Shown: positions 16,091 to 25,352 of the stretch, piece after piece | Layout: each line of letters starts with the position of its first letter | Position numbering within the stretch: position 1 is the stretch's first letter | Source of the DNA: Rhodococcus sp. X156 | Lineage (GTDB): Bacteria > Actinomycetota > Actinomycetes > Mycobacteriales > Mycobacteriaceae | NCBI RefSeq assembly: GCF_004006015.1 | Contig: NZ_CP034766.1 | Coordinates: forward strand, 1,583,001-1,647,000 | Direction: 5' to 3' | Length of the DNA: 64,000 nucleotides | The notes under the pieces: model-generated | Databases searched by the model: none | What the model saw: the letters and a program-made list of their open reading frames with translations, nothing else | Told to the model about the DNA's origin: nothing | Translations under genes and position numbers: made by a program

Positions 16091-19000
16091 GTGCGCATCG
16101 CGCTGCTCTCAACCTCTGACACCGACCTGCTCTCCGCCCGCGCCAGCGGCGCCGACTACCGGTGGGCCAACCCCGCCCGTCTCGCGGCGCGCAGCTGGGC
16201 GGAGGTGACCGCCGGCGCCGACCTGGCCGTGGTCCGCATCCTCGGCGGCCCGCAGGACCTCGGTGCGGACTTCACCGCCCTGCGCGCCAGCGGCGTGCCG
16301 GTGGTGGTGCTCGGCGGGGAGCAGCAGCCCAGTGCCGAGCTGACGGAGCTGTCCACCGTGCCCATCGGCGTGGCCGCGCAGGCGCACGCCTACCTGGCCG
16401 AGGGCGGGCCGGCCAACCTGGCTCAGCTGCACGCGTTCCTGTCCGACACCGTGCTGCTCACCGGGGAGGGCTTCGCCGCGCCGGCCACGGTCCCGGTGTG
16501 GGGCTTCGCCGAGCGCGCCCCCGGTGCCGACGGCCTGCCCCGCGTCGGTGTCCTCTACTACCGCGCCCACGAGGTCAGCGGCAACGCCGCCTTCGCGCAC
16601 GCACTGGCCGACGCGGTGGATGCCACCGGCCGCGCCGTGGGCGTGCCGATCTTCGCCGGGTCGCTGCGCTCGGCGCCGGAGGAGCTCTACACCGCGCTCG
16701 GCAGCCTGGACGCCCTGGTGGTCACCGTGCTGGCCGCCGGGGGCAGCGTGCCGGCCACCGCCTCGGCCGGGGGTGCGGACGAGGCGTGGGACGTGGAGCG
16801 GATGGCGGCGCTGGACATCCCGGTGCTGCAGGGGCTGTGCCTGACCTCCACCCGCGCCGAGTGGGCGGCCTCCGACGACGGGGTGACGCCGCTGGACTCC
16901 GCCACCCAGATCGCCATCCCGGAGTTCGACGGCCGCATCATCACCGCGCCGTTCTCGTTCAAGGAGATCGACGCCGACGGCCTGCCCCGCTACGTGGCCG
17001 ACCCCGAGCGCGCCGCCCGGGTGGCGGGCATCGCCGTCAACCACGCCTGCCTGCGCCACGTCCCGCCCGCCCAGCGCCGGATCGCGCTGATGCTCTCGGC
17101 CTACCCCACCAAGCACTCCCGGGTGGGCAACGCGGTGGGGCTGGACACCCCGGTCTCCACCATCCGGCTGCTGCGGCGGCTGCGCGAGGCCGGCTACGAC
17201 CTGGGCGCACCGGGGGAGATCCCCGGCCTCGACCTGCCCGCTGACACCGAGGCCGCTGACACCCAGGCCGCTGACACCCAGGCCGCTGACACCCAGGCCG
17301 GCGACGCCCTGATCCACGCGCTGATCGCCGCCGGCGGTCAGGACGAGGAGTGGCTCACCGCCGCGCAGCTGACCGACGCGCACGTGCGCATCAGCCCCGC
17401 CGACTACCGGCGGTGGACCGCAGACCTGCCCACGGAGCTGATGGACGACGTCGTCGCGGCGTGGGGAGCCGCACCGGGCACGCTGTTCACCAACGACGCC
17501 GGCGAGATCGTGCTGGCCACCATCCAGGCCGGCAACGTGGTGCTGCTCATCCAGCCCCCGCGCGGGTTCGGGGAGAACCCGGTGGCCATCTACCACGACC
17601 CCGACCTGGCCCCCAGCCACCACTACCTGGCCGCCTACCGCTGGGTGGAGCACGGCTTCGGCGCGCACGCGGTGGTCCACCTGGGCAAGCACGGCTCGAT
17701 GGAGTGGCTGCCCGGCAAGAACGCGGCGCTGTCAGCGTCCTGCGCCACCGACGCCGCCATCGGCAACCTGCCGCTGATCTACCCGTTCCTGGTCAACGAC
17801 CCCGGAGAGGGGGCGCAGGCCAAGCGCCGGGCGCACGCCACCATCGTCGACCACCTCATCCCGCCGATGGCGCGGGCGGAGACCTACGGCGACATCGCCC
17901 GGCTGGAGCAGCTGCTCGACGAGCACGCCAACATCGCCGCCATGGACCCGGCCAAGCTGCCGTCGGTGCGCGGGGAGATCTGGCAGCTGATGCACGCCGC
18001 GGAGATGCACCGCGACCTCGGCCTGGAGGAGCGGCCCGGCGACGAGGAGTTCGACGACTTCCTGCTGCACGTGGACGGCTGGCTCTGCGAGATCAAGGAC
18101 GCCCAGATCCGCGACGGCCTGCACGTGCTGGGCCAGGCGCCGCAGGGGCAGGCGCGGGTCAACCTGGTGCTGGCCATCCTGCGGGCGGCGCAGGTGTGGG
18201 GCGGGCAGTCCCAGGCGGTGCCCGGGCTGCGGGCGGCGCTGGGACTCAAGGCCGACGAGGCGGTCACCGCGGTGGACGCGGTGGAGGAGCGGGCTCGGGC
18301 ACTGGTGCAGGGCATGGAGGACGCCGGCTGGGTGCCCGACGCCGCGGTGGCGCTGCACGACGACCCGCAGGTGCAGCAGGTGCTGCGCTTCGCCGCCGAG
18401 CAGGTGGTGCCGCGGCTGGCCCGCACCACCGACGAGCTGGACGCGGTGCTGCACGCCCTGGACGGCGGGTTCGTCCCCGCGGGGCCGTCGGGCTCCCCGC
18501 TGCGCGGCCTGGTCAACGTGCTGCCCACCGGCCGCAACTTCTACACCGTCGACCCCCGCGCCGTGCCCTCACGCCTGGCGTGGCAGACCGGCCAGGCGAT
18601 GGCCGACTCGCTGCTGCAGCGCTACCTCGACGACACCGGTGAGTACCCGGCCTCGGTGGGGCTGAGCGTGTGGGGCACCAGCGCGATGCGCACCTCCGGC
18701 GACGACATCGCCGAGGTCCTGGCGCTGCTGGGCGTGCGACCGGAGTGGGACGAGGCGTCGCGGCGGGTCAGCGACCTGCACGTGGTGCCGCTGGCCGAGC
18801 TCGGGCGGCCCCGCATCGACGTCACGGTGCGCATCTCCGGGTTCTTCCGTGACGCCTTCCCGCACGTGGTGGCCATGCTCGACGACGCCGTCCGGCTGGT
18901 GGCGGCCCTGGACGAGCCCGACGAGGACAACTACGTTCGCGCGCACAGCCGCGCCGACCTCGCCGAGCACGGCGACCAGCGGCGGGCCACCACCCGCATC

Positions 19001-19717
19001 TTCGGCTCCAAGCCCGGCTCCTACGGAGCGGGCATCCTGCAGCTGCTGGAGCAGGGCAGCTGGCGCGACGACTCCGACCTCGCCGAGGTGTACACCTCCT
19101 GGGGCGGCTTCGCCTACGGCCGCGACCTGGACGGGGTGCCGGCGGCCGACGACATGCGCAGCAGCTACCGGCGCATCGCCGTGGCCGCCAAGAACGTGGA
19201 CACCCGCGAGCACGACATCGCCGACTCCGACGACTACTTCCAGTACCACGGCGGCATGGTCGCCACCGTCCGTGCGCTCACCGGCACGGCGCCGCAGGCC
19301 TACGTGGGCGACTCCACCGCACCCGACGCGGTGCGCACCCGCACCCTGCAGGAGGAGACCAACCGGGTGTTCCGCGCCCGGGTGGTCAACCCGCGGTGGA
19401 TCGGCGCCATGCAGCGCCACGGCTACAAGGGCGCCTTCGAGCTGGCCGCCACGGTGGACTACCTGTTCGGCTTCGACGCCACCGCCGGGGTGGTGCACGA
19501 CTGGATGTACGCCGCCCTGGCCCAGGAGTACGTGCTGGACCAGACCAACCAGGACTTCATGCGCACGTCCAACCCGTGGGCGCTGCGCGGCATCGTGGAG
19601 AAGCTGCACGAGGCCGCCGAGCGGGGCCTGTGGGCCGAGCCGGACCCGCAGCTGCTGGCCGCGATGCAGCAGGTGTACCTGGAGCTGGAGGGCGACCTGG
19701 AGGACGGGCGCGCATGA
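16091..19717 (+). CDS. cobN: Aerobic cobaltochelatase large subunit CobN
   Basis: A 1208-residue protein of normal CobN length. It inserts cobalt into hydrogenobyrinic acid a,c-diamide with an AAA+ partner, here most likely the ChlI/ChlD-type protein at 35720. Family segments include AYPTKHSRVGNAVGLDTP (about 335), the conserved VVHLGKHGSMEWLPGKNAALS (about 530) and GSKPGSYGAGILQLLE (about 970). Four tandem 15-bp repeats encode an A-D-T-Q-A linker near residue 384-403. The start is GTG at 16091 behind GAGGAGAA and a cobalamin riboswitch. First gene of cobN-cobF-cobQ-cobK, and its stop overlaps the cobF start. Confidence 0.96.
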   Translation: MRIALLSTSDTDLLSARASGADYRWANPARLAARSWAEVTAGADLAVVRILGGPQDLGADFTALRASGVPVVVLGGEQQPSAELTELSTVPIGVAAQAHAYLAEGGPANLAQLHAFLSDTVLLTGEGFAAPATVPVWGFAERAPGADGLPRVGVLYYRAHEVSGNAAFAHALADAVDATGRAVGVPIFAGSLRSAPEELYTALGSLDALVVTVLAAGGSVPATASAGGADEAWDVERMAALDIPVLQGLCLTSTRAEWAASDDGVTPLDSATQIAIPEFDGRIITAPFSFKEIDADGLPRYVADPERAARVAGIAVNHACLRHVPPAQRRIALMLSAYPTKHSRVGNAVGLDTPVSTIRLLRRLREAGYDLGAPGEIPGLDLPADTEAADTQAADTQAADTQAGDALIHALIAAGGQDEEWLTAAQLTDAHVRISPADYRRWTADLPTELMDDVVAAWGAAPGTLFTNDAGEIVLATIQAGNVVLLIQPPRGFGENPVAIYHDPDLAPSHHYLAAYRWVEHGFGAHAVVHLGKHGSMEWLPGKNAALSASCATDAAIGNLPLIYPFLVNDPGEGAQAKRRAHATIVDHLIPPMARAETYGDIARLEQLLDEHANIAAMDPAKLPSVRGEIWQLMHAAEMHRDLGLEERPGDEEFDDFLLHVDGWLCEIKDAQIRDGLHVLGQAPQGQARVNLVLAILRAAQVWGGQSQAVPGLRAALGLKADEAVTAVDAVEERARALVQGMEDAGWVPDAAVALHDDPQVQQVLRFAAEQVVPRLARTTDELDAVLHALDGGFVPAGPSGSPLRGLVNVLPTGRNFYTVDPRAVPSRLAWQTGQAMADSLLQRYLDDTGEYPASVGLSVWGTSAMRTSGDDIAEVLALLGVRPEWDEASRRVSDLHVVPLAELGRPRIDVTVRISGFFRDAFPHVVAMLDDAVRLVAALDEPDEDNYVRAHSRADLAEHGDQRRATTRIFGSKPGSYGAGILQLLEQGSWRDDSDLAEVYTSWGGFAYGRDLDGVPAADDMRSSYRRIAVAAKNVDTREHDIADSDDYFQYHGGMVATVRALTGTAPQAYVGDSTAPDAVRTRTLQEETNRVFRARVVNPRWIGAMQRHGYKGAFELAATVDYLFGFDATAGVVHDWMYAALAQEYVLDQTNQDFMRTSNPWALRGIVEKLHEAAERGLWAEPDPQLLAAMQQVYLELEGDLEDGRA
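17240..17299 (+). repeat. Four tandem 15-bp repeats inside cobN
   Basis: GCTGACACCGAGGCC followed by three copies of GCTGACACCCAGGCC. The array stays in frame and encodes D-T-E/Q-A-A units in a surface linker between two CobN regions. Three identical copies indicate recent slippage, so the copy number may vary between strains. Confidence 0.95.
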
Positions 19718-20442
19718 GGCGGCTGGTGGTGATCGGCATCGGCATGGGCCCGCAGCACGTCACCCCGGAGGCGGCGGCTGCACTGTCCTCAGTGGACTAC
19801 GTGCTGTCCTTCGTCAAGGGCGCTGACGATCCGCTGGTGGCGGTGCGCGCGCAGGTGTGCCGCCGCTTCGGTGACGTGCCGCTGGTGGTGGTGCCCGACC
19901 CGCCCCGCGACCGCGCCGACCCGGCCGACTACCCCGCGGCAGTGCGTGACTGGCACGCTGCCCGCGTCGCGGCCTACCGGCAGGTGCTCACCGAGCGGCC
20001 CGGCGACGTGGCCCTGCTCGCCTGGGGCGACCCGTCGCTGTACGACTCCACCCTGCGGCTGGTCGACGCCCTCGCCGCCGACGGTGACGTGACGGTGGAG
20101 GTGGTGGCGGGCATCAGCGCCCCGCAGCTGCTGGCCGCGCGGCACCGCGTGGTGCTGCACGAGGTGGGCCAGCCGGTGCACGTCACCACCGGTCGACGGC
20201 TGCGGGAGGCGGTCGACGCGGGACAGGACAACTTGGTGGTGATGCTCAACAGCACCGTGCGGCTGGACGGGCTGGCCGACTGGCAGGTCTGGTACGGCGC
20301 GAACCTCGGCGCACCGGGGGAGCAGCTGGTGGCTGGCCGGGTGAGCGACGTGCAGGCCCAGCTGGTGGCTGCCCGGGAGCGGGCTCGTGCCGCCGACGGT
20401 TGGGTGATGGACGTGCTGCTGCTGCGCCGGGAGCGGCCCTGA
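19714..20442 (+). CDS. cobF: Precorrin-6A synthase (deacetylating) CobF
   Basis: A 242-residue SAM-dependent tetrapyrrole methylase that methylates C1 of precorrin-5 with loss of the C20-derived acetate. It begins [17 protein letters not shown], the family's N-terminal glycine-rich loop, and has [14 protein letters not shown] near residue 105 and [16 protein letters not shown] near 130. Start and stop overlap cobN and cobQ (ATGA and TGATG), so translation is coupled throughout. CobF is specific to the aerobic pathway, which agrees with CobN. Confidence 0.95.
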   Translation: MRRLVVIGIGMGPQHVTPEAAAALSSVDYVLSFVKGADDPLVAVRAQVCRRFGDVPLVVVPDPPRDRADPADYPAAVRDWHAARVAAYRQVLTERPGDVALLAWGDPSLYDSTLRLVDALAADGDVTVEVVAGISAPQLLAARHRVVLHEVGQPVHVTTGRRLREAVDAGQDNLVVMLNSTVRLDGLADWQVWYGANLGAPGEQLVAGRVSDVQAQLVAARERARAADGWVMDVLLLRRERP

Positions 20443-21875
20443 TGGCCGGGCTGCTGGTGGCGGGCACCACCTCCGACGCGGGCAAGACGCTGGTGGTCAC
20501 CGGGCTGTGCCGGGCGCTGGCGCGCCGCGGCGTCCGGGTGGCGCCCTACAAGGCGCAGAACATGTCCAACAACTCCATGGTGGTCACCGGCCCGGACGGT
20601 CACGGTGCGGAGATCGGCCGCGCGCAGTGGATCCAGGCGCTCGCCGCCGGCGCCGAGCCCGAGGTGGCGATGAACCCGGTGCTGCTCAAGCCCGGCAGCG
20701 ACCGGCGCAGCCACGTGGTGCTGCTGGGCCGGCCCGCCGGCGAGGTGTCGGCCCGGGACTTCGTGGACGGTCGTCGCCACCTCGCCGCCGCTGCGCACGC
20801 CGCCTACGACGACCTGGCCAGCCGGTACGAGGTGGTGGTGGCCGAGGGTGCGGGAAGCCCCGCGGAGATCAACCTGCGCGCCGGCGACTACGTGAACCTG
20901 GGGCTGGCCCGGCATGCCGACCTGCCCACCGTGGTGGTCGGCGACATCGACCGGGGCGGGGTGTTCGCCGCCTTCCTGGGCACCGTGGCCCTGCTGGAGC
21001 CGGCCGACCAGGCGCTGGTGGCGGGCTTCGTGGTCAACAAGCTCCGCGGCGACGCCACCCTGCTCGAGCCGGGGCTGCGCCGGCTCGCCGAGCTCACGGG
21101 GCGGCGCACCTACGGGGTGCTGCCCTGGCACCCCGACGTCTGGCTGGACTCCGAGGACGCCCTCGACCTGCAGGGGCGTCGATCCCGCGGCTCGGGGCGC
21201 AAGGTCGCGGTGGTCCGGCTGCCCCGGATCAGCAACGGCACCGACGTCGACGCGCTGGGCCTGGAGCCCGGCCTGGACGTGGTGTTCGCCTCCGACCCGC
21301 GCCAGCTCTCCGACGCCGAGCTGGTGGTGCTGCCCGGCACCCGCGCCACCGTGGCCGACCTGCGCTGGCTGCGCGAGCAGGGTCTGGACCGGGCGGTGCT
21401 CGACCACGCCCGGGCCGGACGGCCAGTGCTGGGCATTTGCGGCGGCTGCCAGCTGCTGGGCACCGAGATCGCCGACCCGCACGGCGTGGAGGACCGCCCC
21501 GGCGCCGTGGTGCCTGGTCTGGGCCTGCTGGACGTGCGCACCGAGTTCACCCCCGAGAAGGTGCTGCGGCGGCACCATCCGGCGGGCTACGAGATCCACC
21601 ACGGCCGTCCTACCGGCCAGCTCAGCGCGGGGTCGGTGACCGGCACGATGGTGCACGGCAGCCTGGAGGACGACGCCACCCGCAGCGCCTACCTGGCCGG
21701 AGCGCTGCCCGGGTGGACCCCGTCCGGGGTGAGCTTTGCCGCCGCCCGGCAGCGGCGCCTCGACCTGCTCGGCGACCTGGTGGAGCGCCACCTGGACGTG
21801 GACGCCCTGCTGGCGCTGGCCCAGGCGGGGGCACCGGCGGGTCTGCGGCTGCTGGAGCCGGGGGCGAGCCGGTGA
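20442..21875 (+). CDS. cobQ: Cobyric acid synthase CobQ
   Basis: A 477-residue glutamine-dependent amidase that amidates the b, d, e and g side chains of adenosylcobyrinic acid a,c-diamide. The N-terminal dethiobiotin-synthetase-like ATP domain has [12 protein letters not shown] at residues 6-17 and [12 protein letters not shown] near 40. The C-terminal class I glutaminase domain has the nucleophile Cys333 in [10 protein letters not shown] and a late EIHHG. The ATG overlaps the cobF stop, and the stop overlaps the cobK GTG. Confidence 0.96.
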   Translation: MAGLLVAGTTSDAGKTLVVTGLCRALARRGVRVAPYKAQNMSNNSMVVTGPDGHGAEIGRAQWIQALAAGAEPEVAMNPVLLKPGSDRRSHVVLLGRPAGEVSARDFVDGRRHLAAAAHAAYDDLASRYEVVVAEGAGSPAEINLRAGDYVNLGLARHADLPTVVVGDIDRGGVFAAFLGTVALLEPADQALVAGFVVNKLRGDATLLEPGLRRLAELTGRRTYGVLPWHPDVWLDSEDALDLQGRRSRGSGRKVAVVRLPRISNGTDVDALGLEPGLDVVFASDPRQLSDAELVVLPGTRATVADLRWLREQGLDRAVLDHARAGRPVLGICGGCQLLGTEIADPHGVEDRPGAVVPGLGLLDVRTEFTPEKVLRRHHPAGYEIHHGRPTGQLSAGSVTGTMVHGSLEDDATRSAYLAGALPGWTPSGVSFAAARQRRLDLLGDLVERHLDVDALLALAQAGAPAGLRLLEPGASR

Positions 21876-22624
21876 GGGTGCTGGTGCTGGGCGGCACCGC
21901 CGAGGCCCGGGCACTGGCCGCGGCGCTGGTGGCGGAGGGCGTCGAGGTGGTCTCCTCGCTGGCCGGCCGGGTGCAGCGGCCGCGGCTGCCGGTGGGACAG
22001 GTGCGCATCGGCGGCTTCGGCGGAGTGGCGGGACTGCGGGCCTGTGCCGCGGACTTCGACGCCGTGGTGGACGCCACCCATCCCTTCGCCGCCCAGATCA
22101 CCGCCAACGCGGCTGCCGCGTGCACCAGCACCGCACTGCTGCGCCTGGCCCGGCCGGGCTGGGCGGCCGACGACCCGGGCAGCTGGACGTGGGTGGACTC
22201 CCACGAGGAGGCCGCCACCCAGGCCGCGGCCGGCCAGCGGCCGTTCCTCACCGTGGGCCGCCAGGAGCTCGGGCGGTTCGTGGGGCCGCTGGCGGAGCAC
22301 GCCGTGCTGGCCCGCGTGGTGGACGAGCCGGAGCAGCCGCTGCCACCGGGCTGGCAGCTGTTGCGCAGCCGAGGACCGTACACAGTGGACGGTGAGCGTG
22401 CGGTGCTGGCCGAGCACCGGGCGGACGTGCTGGTCACCAAGGACTCCGGCGGAGCGCACACCCGCGCCAAGCTGCACGCCGCGGCGGAGCTGGGAGTGCC
22501 CGTGGTGGTGGTGCGCCGGCCGCCGCTGCCGGCCGGGCTGCGCACGGTGGCTGACGTGGCCGCCGCACTGGCGTGGGTCACTGCTCAGGGCCTGGCTGGC
22601 AAGGTTGGTCGGGGTCCGGCGTAG
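21872..22624 (+). CDS. cobK: Precorrin-6A reductase CobK
   Basis: A 250-residue NADPH-dependent reductase acting between CobF and CobL. It opens [16 protein letters not shown] (nucleotide-binding loop), then has [13 protein letters not shown] near residue 66 and [19 protein letters not shown] near 188, all characteristic of CobK/CbiJ. The start is GTG overlapping the cobQ stop. Last gene of the operon. Confidence 0.95.
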   Translation: MRVLVLGGTAEARALAAALVAEGVEVVSSLAGRVQRPRLPVGQVRIGGFGGVAGLRACAADFDAVVDATHPFAAQITANAAAACTSTALLRLARPGWAADDPGSWTWVDSHEEAATQAAAGQRPFLTVGRQELGRFVGPLAEHAVLARVVDEPEQPLPPGWQLLRSRGPYTVDGERAVLAEHRADVLVTKDSGGAHTRAKLHAAAELGVPVVVVRRPPLPAGLRTVADVAAALAWVTAQGLAGKVGRGPA

Positions 22625-22831
22625 AACGGGCGTGCTCCGGTCCGCACGTGTGCCCAGAGCGTGCCTTCGTCGGGTGGCCCGGTCGCCGAACCACGATGGA
22701 CTGATGGAACGCCGCCGTGGTCGAGTGCCGGTGGGGCAGAATGCCGGAGGACCCACGACTGCTCAGTGACCCTGCGCAGCGCCGGCGAGTGCAATTGTCA
22801 GCCAGCGGTGCACGGAGAAGGTAGGAATCCG

Positions 22832-22990
22832 ATGGAGGACGCAGCCTGGTTGTTGTTGCTGGTCGGCATCGGGTTTTCCCTGACCAACCTGGTCTACAAG
22901 AGCACCCGCGGTCGGCAGAACTCACCCAGCATGGTCCTGCTGAGCGCTGGTGCGCTGCTGCTGTCAGTGCTGCTCTTCATCGCGCTCTAG
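22832..22990 (+). CDS. Small two-helix membrane protein (52 aa)
   Basis: A 52-residue protein with two hydrophobic segments (about residues 5-21 and 33-52) separated by a short basic turn (KSTRGRQ). GGAGAAGG lies 8 bp before the ATG. The gene stands about 200 bp after cobK on the same strand. I recognise no family. Its good ribosome site and clean hydrophobic pattern argue it is real. Confidence 0.6.
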   Translation: MEDAAWLLLLVGIGFSLTNLVYKSTRGRQNSPSMVLLSAGALLLSVLLFIAL

Positions 22991-23029
22991 ACACACGGCG
23001 GCGGTGCGCGGTATGCCCGGCCGCGGTGC

Positions 23030-23150
23030 GCACGCGGAGGCTCGGTGCGAGCTCCCGCCGTGCCTGGATCACCGCTGTGCGTCGGCAGCGCGACTCCGAC
23101 CCCGACCATCACTACTGCGCCGGATTCACACCGGCTTCCTCGTGCCCGCA
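23030..23150 (-). promoter_or_regulatory. Decayed cobalamin-riboswitch-like element
   Basis: On the minus strand GGAAGCCGGTGTGAATCCGGCGCA matches the riboswitch core used elsewhere in the window; GACGCACAGCGGTGA, the next conserved stretch, appears only after an extra segment of about 35 bases that can form its own hairpin. No B12 box follows and no leftward gene lies downstream. It overlaps the last codons of the 105-residue membrane protein gene. The key conserved block is written here in two parts: GGAAGCCGGTGTG then AATCCGGCGCA. Confidence 0.35.
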
Positions 23151-23429
23151 AGCGGGAGGGGACTGCACCTCGCCCTCGGGGTCAGAGGGGTGCGATCCGG
23201 GTCGTGACTCCTCGGCCTCGAGGTACTTGAGGGTGATGGAGATGCCGGTGAAGAGCGCCGCCACCACACCCGCGAAGAGCATGTGCTCGCTCGGACCCCG
23301 GAGCGCACCGAACACGACCGCGGCGAGGAGGTAGCCGCCCAGCGGCCCGTAGTTGGCCTTGCGGATCGCTTTCCCCAGCTTTGGGTAGTCCACTGCACCC
23401 CGCCTCGTCGTCACCTTCTCCGCCGGCAA
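23112..23429 (-). CDS. Small membrane protein (105 aa), unknown function
   Basis: A 105-residue protein. Residues 30-66 hold two hydrophobic segments (PLGGYLLAAVVFGALRG, MLFAGVVAALFTGISITL), and the last 35 residues are polar, Pro- and Glu-rich, and overlap a riboswitch-like sequence. The tail may not be ancestral, because the natural end could have been replaced. No family recognised. It faces cobK and the 52-residue gene convergently. Confidence 0.45.
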   Translation of the reverse strand: MPAEKVTTRRGAVDYPKLGKAIRKANYGPLGGYLLAAVVFGALRGPSEHMLFAGVVAALFTGISITLKYLEAEESRPGSHPSDPEGEVQSPPACGHEEAGVNPAQ

Positions 23430-23479
23430 TGGCCGTCGAGCCTAGGTGGGGAACTGCCCGGGGCGTGGGCGTTTCCAGC

Positions 23480-23951
23480 AAACGTCCTGCCCTGGCCAGA
23501 ATGTGTTGGGAGGACCTGCGCGACGTGCTCGTCGACGACGCGGCCCTGCCTCGCGACCATCGTCGGCGACCGCGCGCAGGCCCGGCATGGGTTCCCGGAG
23601 TCGTGGCAGCAACGCTTGGCGCGGATCGGGCTTCCCCGCGCGGAGGTCGCAACGCTGAGCATCAGCTACCGCACGCCCACCGAGGTGATGGCTGAGGCGG
23701 AGCCGGTGATCCGGGCCGTGCTGCCCGACGCCAAGGTGCCGACGTCCGTGCGCAGCACCGGTGTACCCGTGACCCACGGCGCGGTGTCCGAGCTGGACTC
23801 GGTGCTCGAGTCCTGGCTTGCTGCACACGCCGAGGGGATCGCGTGCGTCATCAGCAACCGAGAGGTGGGGGAGCGGGCACGGGTGCGGTCGCTGACTCCC
23901 GCGCTGGCGAAGGGCTTGGAGTTCGACCTGGTGGTCCTCACCACCACCTGA
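23480..23951 (+). pseudogene. helR: helR remnant (RNA polymerase-recycling HelD/UvrD-like helicase), C-terminal fragment
   Basis: A stretch of about 110 codons (from about 23555) reads TIVGDRAQARHGFPESWQ through ISYRTPTEVMAEAEP to RVRSLTPALAKGLEFDLVVL, which are helicase motifs III-V of actinobacterial HelR. HelR displaces RNA polymerase and can give rifampicin tolerance. Upstream, LRDVLVDDA (Walker-B-like) is in another frame, and the N-terminal 500 or so residues are absent. The end LVVLTTT-stop looks like a join between two LVVL repeats that normally flank about 35 residues. No start codon or ribosome site is present. Not functional as a helicase. Confidence 0.75.
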
Positions 23952-23994
23952 CGCGCCATTCCTGCTGCTGCACAAAGGCTGCAAGGCTGAACCG

Positions 23995-24441
23995 ATGATC
24001 CTGCGATGGCCCTGGCCGCGCGGACCCAAGCGCGGCATGGCACGAGGCGTAGCGGTGTTCGACGTGCGCGACCTGCCTGCCGATCTCAAGAGTGTCTCCT
24101 CCGAAAGGACCAGTAGCGAGGAGCTCGAGGGGTGGCTGGCCGAGCGGGGACAAGCGCTGACCGGGTCGACGGACGACCTGGTGCTGGTGGACAGCGCGCT
24201 GGACGACTGGGTGCAGGACCCGGAGATCGCGCCGGCGCTGGACAACGAGGTCGGCATGTACCTCGGCGACGTTCTCGTGCAGCACGTGGAGGGCGCCCGC
24301 TGGCACGTGTGGCCGAACGGCCACCCGATTGTCCGCACCGAGAGTGGCCACGAGTACGACGTCACGGCGCTGGTCAGCCAACGAGTGCGACAGGGCAAGC
24401 CACTCCTGCCCGCAGGTCTGGAGCAGGCCAGAGCCCGTTGA
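23995..24441 (+). CDS. DUF6278-like hypothetical protein (148 aa)
   Basis: A 148-residue soluble protein with no cofactor motif. The pattern VFDVRDLPADLKSVSSER at about 22-39, ALDDWVQDPEIAPALDNEVGMYLG at about 68-91 and VEGARWHVWPNGHPIV at about 97-112 resembles a family of unknown-function proteins (DUF6278-like) common in Streptomyces and relatives. It may begin at the second methionine (residue 15). It sits just after the helR remnant. Function unknown. Confidence 0.6.
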   Translation: MILRWPWPRGPKRGMARGVAVFDVRDLPADLKSVSSERTSSEELEGWLAERGQALTGSTDDLVLVDSALDDWVQDPEIAPALDNEVGMYLGDVLVQHVEGARWHVWPNGHPIVRTESGHEYDVTALVSQRVRQGKPLLPAGLEQARAR

Positions 24442-24558
24442 CTCCGTCGACCGTAGAAGGACCCAGGACGTCTTGGGTGTCCGTCCCGTGCCCCGCATGC
24501 CCTTGGTGACGACGGCCTCGACTGCGTAGGCATCAGCTCCTTTGGCGGTCGGTGGGAC

Positions 24559-25203
24559 TCAGTCGTCGGTGGACGCCTCTGGTCCAGTCGTGGCGTACCG
24601 GGCGGCGATGGTGCGGACGGCCTCGTCGACCACCTCAGCGACGCGTTCGGCGCTCACCTCCCAGCCCGGCACCAGCAGGGTCGGCCAGAAGACGTAGTTG
24701 GAGATCATGCCCAGGAACTGGGTGGCGGCGAGGTCCACGTCCTCGACCCACACCGTTCCCGCCTCGTGCTCAGCCAGGAGGTAGCTGCGCACGGACTCGA
24801 AGTAGGGCATCTTCCCCTGCGAGAACTGCGCATGGGCCAGCTCCGGGAACCGCGGCAGCTCGGCGATGACGATCCGGAACAGGTCGGTCATCTGGGGCCG
24901 GCTCAACAGCTCGGCGTAACGGCGACCGATGGCGCTGAGCCCGTCGACGACGTTGCCTGCCGGCGGAGGATCCTCCTCGTCAGCTGTCGACCAGGACTCG
25001 GTGACGATGGCGTCGAACAGGGCAGCCTTGCTCGGAAACTGCTTGAACAAGGTGGCCCGCGAGACCCCCGAGCGCTCTGCGATCCGCGCCAGCGACGTCC
25101 GGTCGTAGCCCAGCTCGAGGAACAGTGCGGTCGCGGCCGCCACGATCAGCGCGCGCTTCTCCTGGGCGACGCGCTGGTGGTACGTCGGTACGTCCCTGCT
25201 CAT
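24559..25203 (-). CDS. TetR/AcrR-family transcriptional regulator
   Basis: A 214-residue repressor. The helix-turn-helix is at about residues 30-62 (LARIAERSGVSRATLFKQFPSKAALF), with an all-helical ligand domain behind it. It is divergent from an SDR gene, and the intergenic region carries two related 20-bp inverted repeats, so it probably represses both itself and the SDR operon. The ligand is unknown. Confidence 0.9.
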   Translation of the reverse strand: MSRDVPTYHQRVAQEKRALIVAAATALFLELGYDRTSLARIAERSGVSRATLFKQFPSKAALFDAIVTESWSTADEEDPPPAGNVVDGLSAIGRRYAELLSRPQMTDLFRIVIAELPRFPELAHAQFSQGKMPYFESVRSYLLAEHEAGTVWVEDVDLAATQFLGMISNYVFWPTLLVPGWEVSAERVAEVVDEAVRTIAARYATTGPEASTDD

Positions 25204-25218
25204 GAGCTGAGCATAGGA

Positions 25219-25238
25219 GGTGAGTGGCTTGACTCACC
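25219..25238. promoter_or_regulatory. TetR operator candidate 1 (GGTGAGT-N6-ACTCACC)
   Basis: A perfect 7-bp inverted repeat with a 6-bp spacer. It overlaps a -35-like TTGACT (25229-25234) that stands 17 bp from TAGTGT (25252-25257) and reads toward the SDR gene. A repressor here would block that promoter. Confidence 0.65.
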
Positions 25239-25266
25239 ATTGCCGCCGACCTAGTGTCAGGGAAGT

Positions 25267-25286
25267 GGTGAGTCACTCGACTCGCC
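25267..25286. promoter_or_regulatory. TetR operator candidate 2 (GGTGAGT-N6-ACTCGCC)
   Basis: The same arms and spacer as the first site with one mismatch, 48 bp to the right, just after the predicted transcription start of the SDR operon. Confidence 0.6.
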
Positions 25287-25352
25287 ATCGGCCTGGGGCC
25301 GTTCACCGCCGATGGATCCCGGTCAGTGACCCACGTACCGGAGGAACATCTG

